DNA from: an uncultured Clostridia bacterium
GTDB taxonomy: Bacteria; Bacillota; Clostridia; Oscillospirales; CAG-272
NCBI GenBank assembly: GCA_946641795.1
Contig: CAMPBZ010000057.1
Location: 1-7,243, forward strand
Reading direction: 5' to 3'
Length of the DNA: 7,243 nucleotides
Below the pieces are notes generated by a model. The model searched no databases. It was not told where the DNA came from and saw nothing but the letters and a program-made list of their open reading frames with translations. The position numbers and the translations under genes are program-made. Shown here piece by piece: positions 5,949-7,243 of the stretch (its first letter is position 1; every line of letters begins with the position of its first letter).

Positions 5949-6750
5949 TTTCCCCATCCTCCTGTTCTTTCTTTTTCGGTTCCCGGAACGCGGGCAGACG
6001 ATCCGGTTCCAGTTTCAGCATCCAGTACAGATACCAGCCGAACACGGCGACCGACAACAGCACGGTGCACACCACGTTCGGTGCCGTCCAAACCGTTCCC
6101 TCAACGAAATAGGCGTTGAGCCCGCCGCCGAAATTGTAAAGCGTATGCACCGCAACGCAATACCAGATGTTCCCCGTTCCCAGCAGTACCGCCGCACAAA
6201 GCGCGCCGAGCAGAGCCGAATAGCCGACCTGCATCAGTACGGCGGCAAGATTTGGCGTTTCGAGCAGATTGAAAAAATGAATGACGCCGAATATTGCCGA
6301 GGAGAGCAGCACGGAAAGCCACATCCCCTTGCGCGACCGGCCGAAGCGATCCAGTAAAACCGGCAGCAGAATGCCGCGGAAGGCAAGCTCCTCCATGATC
6401 CCGATGCCGACGACCTGAACGACGAGCAACCAGAGGGAGGCCGTCCCGTTCCAGGTTGCAGAGCCGCAGGCAAGCGGCAACCAGGGGCTGTTGTTGAGCG
6501 CGATCAGAATGGCCGGCAGAAAGAAGACGGCATCCCGCAGTTTGGGCCGGCCGGCCAATTTGAGGCGCAGGATTACAACACAGCAAACGATTGCGGGAAT
6601 GGCGGCAATGCGCAGGATGGCCATTTTGGTCAGCTGGCGGTTTTGCGGGTCGGCAATGCCCTTGGCGGGATCAAAGATGTAAACGCCGACGAGAAGCGCG
6701 ATGGATACCCATAAAATCACGCGCAAAAGCAGATCATTGTTCCGTTTCAT
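5941..6750 (-). CDS. CPBP-family intramembrane metalloprotease homologue
   Basis: A 269-residue polytopic membrane protein of the CPBP (CAAX protease and bacteriocin-processing, also called Abi or Rce1-like) family. All three family motifs are present: EELAFR with Glu120, Glu121 and Arg125; FGVIH with Phe154 and His158; and HTLYN with His202 and Asn206. They lie within hydrophobic helices as expected, so the presumed metal site looks intact and the protein may be an active intramembrane protease. Other hydrophobic segments lie at about 8-26, 45-63, 73-86, 104-118, 143-161, 170-192 and 225-245, followed by a charged cytoplasmic-looking tail ending KKKEQEDGEIG. Bacterial members have been linked to bacteriocin immunity and peptide or protein processing, but the substrate here is unknown. 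The ATG at 6750 follows GGAGG with a 4-base gap. The gene overlaps the lgt homologue by 17 bases and ligA by 8-17 bases, indicating a translationally coupled operon. Confidence 0.93.
   Translation of the reverse strand: MKRNNDLLLRVILWVSIALLVGVYIFDPAKGIADPQNRQLTKMAILRIAAIPAIVCCVVILRLKLAGRPKLRDAVFFLPAILIALNNSPWLPLACGSATWNGTASLWLLVVQVVGIGIMEELAFRGILLPVLLDRFGRSRKGMWLSVLLSSAIFGVIHFFNLLETPNLAAVLMQVGYSALLGALCAAVLLGTGNIWYCVAVHTLYNFGGGLNAYFVEGTVWTAPNVVCTVLLSVAVFGWYLYWMLKLEPDRLPAFREPKKKEQEDGEIG
5958..5963 (-). promoter_or_regulatory. Ribosome binding site that decides the ligA start
   Basis: A perfect AGGAGG lies inside the end of the upstream gene. It touches the ATG at 5957 with zero spacing but is 9 bases from the in-frame TTG at 5948. 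Normal spacing is about 5-10 bases, so the TTG is the more likely initiation codon. Confidence 0.65.
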
Positions 6751-7243
6751 CTTTCCTCCGGCCGTTCCGCAGAGCGAAGATCAAAAGTAGGATGCCGAGA
6801 GCAACGAAAACAACCGCCGTAAGCTGGGAGGGCGAAAGCCCGGGAACAAAGGTTTTGCCGCGTTCGTCGGCGCGGAAGAACTCAATGCCGAACCGCCATA
6901 CGCCGTACAAAATCAAATAAAGCGAAAGGTTGAGGCGCTTGGCCGTGCGAATTTGCAAAAAGCACAAAAGCGCGCACAAAACGGCCAGGAAGAGTGCTTC
7001 AAACAGTTGCGTGGGAACCGTTTTGGCACCGAGCTGGGCGTTCCAAACGCCGTACCACGCCGTAGTGACCGCCCCGTGGCAACAACCGGCAAACAGACAG
7101 CCGATCCTGCCGAACGCGTGGGCGATGACCACCGAGCAAATGCCGATGTTCAGCACCTGCGGCAGAGCGCGGCGGGCATCCCCTTTTTGGGGGAGCGCCC
7201 AGCGCCCGGCCATGAAATACACGGCAAGAAAAGTGGCAACGCC
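6734..7243 (-). CDS. lgt: Prolipoprotein diacylglyceryl transferase (Lgt) family protein, 5' end cut by the right window edge
   Basis: Lgt transfers diacylglycerol from phosphatidylglycerol to the lipobox cysteine of prolipoproteins in the cytoplasmic membrane, the first step of lipoprotein maturation. The visible 169 codons are open to the right edge (beginning GVATFLAVYF), so the N-terminal part is missing; internal GTG/ATG codons near 7222 and 7213 are not the start. Family features: HAFGRIGCLFAGCCHG, matching the Lgt signature region with its conserved Arg; PTQLFEALF, matching the usual PTQLYE; and YGVWRFGIEFFRADERG, matching the C-terminal YGxxRFxxEFxR motif. Membrane segments follow the family pattern, and the C-terminus is basic and charged. 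The signature is the cysteine-rich variant and lacks the Asn and Glu of canonical GRxGNFxNxE. It may therefore be a clostridial Lgt variant or a paralogue with another role, so the symbol is tentative. It is upstream of, and overlaps by 17 bases, the CPBP gene in the ligA operon. Confidence 0.88.
   Translation of the reverse strand, partial: GVATFLAVYFMAGRWALPQKGDARRALPQVLNIGICSVVIAHAFGRIGCLFAGCCHGAVTTAWYGVWNAQLGAKTVPTQLFEALFLAVLCALLCFLQIRTAKRLNLSLYLILYGVWRFGIEFFRADERGKTFVPGLSPSQLTAVVFVALGILLLIFALRNGRRKDETEQ

Noticed and set aside
1..7243. CRISPR arrays, tRNA genes, insertion sequences, attachment sites or a phage or defence cassette
   Set aside because: I saw no spaced direct repeats, no cloverleaf-like segments, no transposase or integrase motifs, and no unexplained gap long enough to hold one.

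Overview
The window looks like a piece of the chromosome of a spore-forming Firmicute, most likely a moderately GC-rich clostridium. The evidence is SpoVAD and SpoVAE, Gram-positive promoters with strong Shine-Dalgarno sequences, and a GC-rich coding sequence interrupted by AT-rich intergenic gaps. A placement near Oscillospirales/Ruminococcaceae is inference only. Every gene is intact or merely cut by a window edge. I found no mobile element, CRISPR array, tRNA or rRNA, and no intergenic gap exceeds 200 bases.

Layout, left to right. (1) glyA, serine hydroxymethyltransferase, minus strand, C-terminal end cut off by the left edge. (2) A divergent gene on the plus strand for an unrecognised two-helix membrane protein with a C-terminal CxxC...CxxC zinc-ribbon-like motif. 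The 198-base gap between them holds two back-to-back sigma-A-type promoters. (3) A bidirectional terminator, then spoVAE and spoVAD on the minus strand, a two-gene forespore operon for dipicolinic acid uptake. It has a good sigma-G-like promoter but no adjacent spoVAC. (4) A divergent plus-strand gene for a small lipoprotein of unknown function, with its own vegetative promoter. (5) A second, near-perfect bidirectional terminator. (6) A minus-strand operon transcribed from beyond the right edge in the order lgt homologue, CPBP-family intramembrane protease homologue, ligA (NAD-dependent DNA ligase). The genes overlap, which suggests translational coupling.

The genes alternate as divergent and convergent units. 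Divergent pairs are served by compact double promoters and convergent pairs by one shared hairpin. The content is mainly housekeeping (one-carbon metabolism, DNA joining, membrane and lipoprotein processing) plus sporulation. I do not see a clearly new system. The most interesting points are the spoVAD-spoVAE pair without spoVAC and its sigma-G-like promoter, the cysteine-rich non-canonical Lgt motif, the Lgt-protease-ligase operon, and the two uncharacterised envelope proteins.
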